This document shows, one piece after another, positions 63,532 through 64,000 of a DNA stretch of 64,000 nt. Made by a program: the position numbers and the translations under genes. Positions within the stretch are counted from its first letter, which is position 1. Every line of letters starts with the position of its first letter. The notes under the pieces were generated by a model. It was given only the letters and a program-made list of their open reading frames with translations, searched no databases and had not been told where the DNA came from. The DNA lies in contig NZ_QRDW01000001.1 in assembly GCF_003385955.1 (NCBI RefSeq), positions 186,001 through 250,000 on the forward strand, in the 5' to 3' direction. The stretch is from Aestuariispira insulae (lineage in GTDB: Bacteria; Pseudomonadota; Alphaproteobacteria; UBA8366; Aestuariispiraceae).

Positions 63532-63551
63532 GTTACTTGAGCTCAACTAAC
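63532..63551. promoter_or_regulatory. 20-bp near-perfect palindrome, candidate LysR operator
   Basis: GTTAC-TTGAGCTCAA-CTAAC reads the same on both strands at 18 of 20 positions. It lies 19 bp from the LysR start and 81 bp from the mttB-type start, ahead of the mttB promoter. Confidence 0.55.
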
Positions 63552-63583
63552 GGTGAAAAGCAATCATTTGCTAGCACCCCCAC

Positions 63584-63611
63584 TTTACAGGCAAAAAGCG
63601 CATAATAACAA
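63584..63611 (+). promoter_or_regulatory. candidate promoter of the mttB-type gene
   Basis: TTTACA (63584-63589), 16 bp, TAACAA (63606-63611), giving an RNA start near 63618 and a very short leader. GGGAGAG precedes the ATG at 63633. Confidence 0.35.
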
Positions 63612-63632
63612 TATCGATGTTGGGAGAGCGTC

Positions 63633-64000
63633 ATGAGTGAGGTTCAACAGGTATCACGCCGAAGGGGCGGAAGGCAAGCCCGCCAGGCATTGAGGGCCGC
63701 GCCAAAGACCGAGGACGCCCGTCCTGTCCGTGCTGGCCTCGATGGCGGTAGTTTTAAACCGCTGAAAGAATCGGATATCTTCCGCATTCATGAAGCAGCC
63801 TTAACCGTGCTCGAAACCGTGGGCATGGCTGATGCCCCCCCCAGCTGTATCGATTACATCACCAAGGCGGGCGGAATACTCGCTGACAATGGCCGACTGC
63901 TCTTCCCCCGTGCCCTAGTCGAAGACACCCTTGCGAAGGCTGCGCGCAAATTTGTGTTGCATGGCCAGTCGCCGGAACATGATCTGGAACCTTGGGGCAG
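63633..64000 (+). CDS. trimethylamine methyltransferase (MttB) family protein, N-terminal part (3' end outside window)
   Basis: The first 122 residues are visible. The opening RRRGGRQARQALRAA and then FKPLKESDIFRIHEAALTVLE-VGM, DYITKAGGILADNGRLLFPRALVED are typical for MttB-superfamily methyltransferases, which move a methyl group from trimethylamine, glycine betaine or similar to a corrinoid protein. The pyrrolysine position lies beyond the window, so whether it is a Pyl or a non-Pyl (MtgB-type) enzyme cannot be decided. It is divergent from a GcvA-like regulator. Confidence 0.8.
   Translation, partial: MSEVQQVSRRRGGRQARQALRAAPKTEDARPVRAGLDGGSFKPLKESDIFRIHEAALTVLETVGMADAPPSCIDYITKAGGILADNGRLLFPRALVEDTLAKAARKFVLHGQSPEHDLEPWG

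Overview
The window looks like the chromosome of a free-living, probably motile and aquatic or marine alphaproteobacterium, most likely of the Rhodospirillales/Sneathiella type. This rests on gene content and order rather than any marker search. The signs are: the run aminotransferase-hom-glpX-recJ; a class I PHA synthase; a PAS_5-type protein and two CtrA-type boxes (TTAA-N7-TTAA); a bactofilin overlapping an M23 peptidase; several GcvA-type LysR regulators; TRAP transport; and an MttB-family methyltransferase. Genes are densely packed on both strands. I saw no rRNA, CRISPR array, insertion sequence, integrase or prophage. The only RNA gene found is tRNA-Glu(TTC).

Layout. 1-2.9 kb: end of a TRAP transporter operon (binding protein, small and large permease). 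3-9.9 kb: housekeeping genes, with a FemAB-type aminoacyltransferase, BioY, ParC, RecO, an EamA exporter, DUF983 and a parvulin. 10-11.6 kb: tRNA-Glu and a solitary flagellar hook-type gene behind a sigma-54 promoter. 11.6-17 kb: a minus-strand operon for amino acid and central metabolism plus recombination (aminotransferase, hom, glpX, recJ). 17-20 kb: OmpA-type lipoprotein and PHA synthase. 20-28 kb: photolyase/LysR, ureidoglycolate-lyase-like protein, gamma carbonic anhydrase, MurI, PAS protein, nucleotidyltransferase, ArgC, GNAT. 28-33.5 kb: LysR, a PAS-GGDEF-EAL protein, DUF599 and arginase. 33.6-41.6 kb: an unrecognised gene behind a CRP-type site, threonine aldolase, GST-LysE with divergent LysR, ABM protein, alanine racemase and alanine symporter. 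41.6-46.9 kb: GlxA-type regulator, rplM-rpsI, thioesterase, a crotonase without catalytic glutamates plus a CoA-binding protein, and an orphan TadE-like pair. 47-52 kb: a second GGDEF-EAL protein and a hydroxyproline-type gene pair. 52-58 kb: dapA-smpB, and an slt-HAD-hydrolase-threonine dehydratase operon. 58-64 kb: bactofilin/M23, an orphan hybrid-free histidine kinase, and LysR divergent from a truncated mttB.

Themes. Cell-wall and D-amino-acid metabolism recurs (murI, alr, dapA, Slt, M23, bactofilin, FemAB). So does import and breakdown of amino and keto acids (TRAP, AGCS symporter, arginase, proline-racemase family, DadA-like enzyme, threonine dehydratase and aldolase). Motility and c-di-GMP control is represented by the hook-type gene with sigma-54, two EAL proteins and CtrA boxes. 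I did not find a clear multi-gene system that is obviously new. The most interesting signals are a crotonase lacking both catalytic glutamates, a Cys/Thr proline-racemase homologue beside a D-amino-acid-dehydrogenase homologue, EF-hand-like loops in a TadE-like protein, and several near-perfect operator palindromes beside unassigned or regulator genes.
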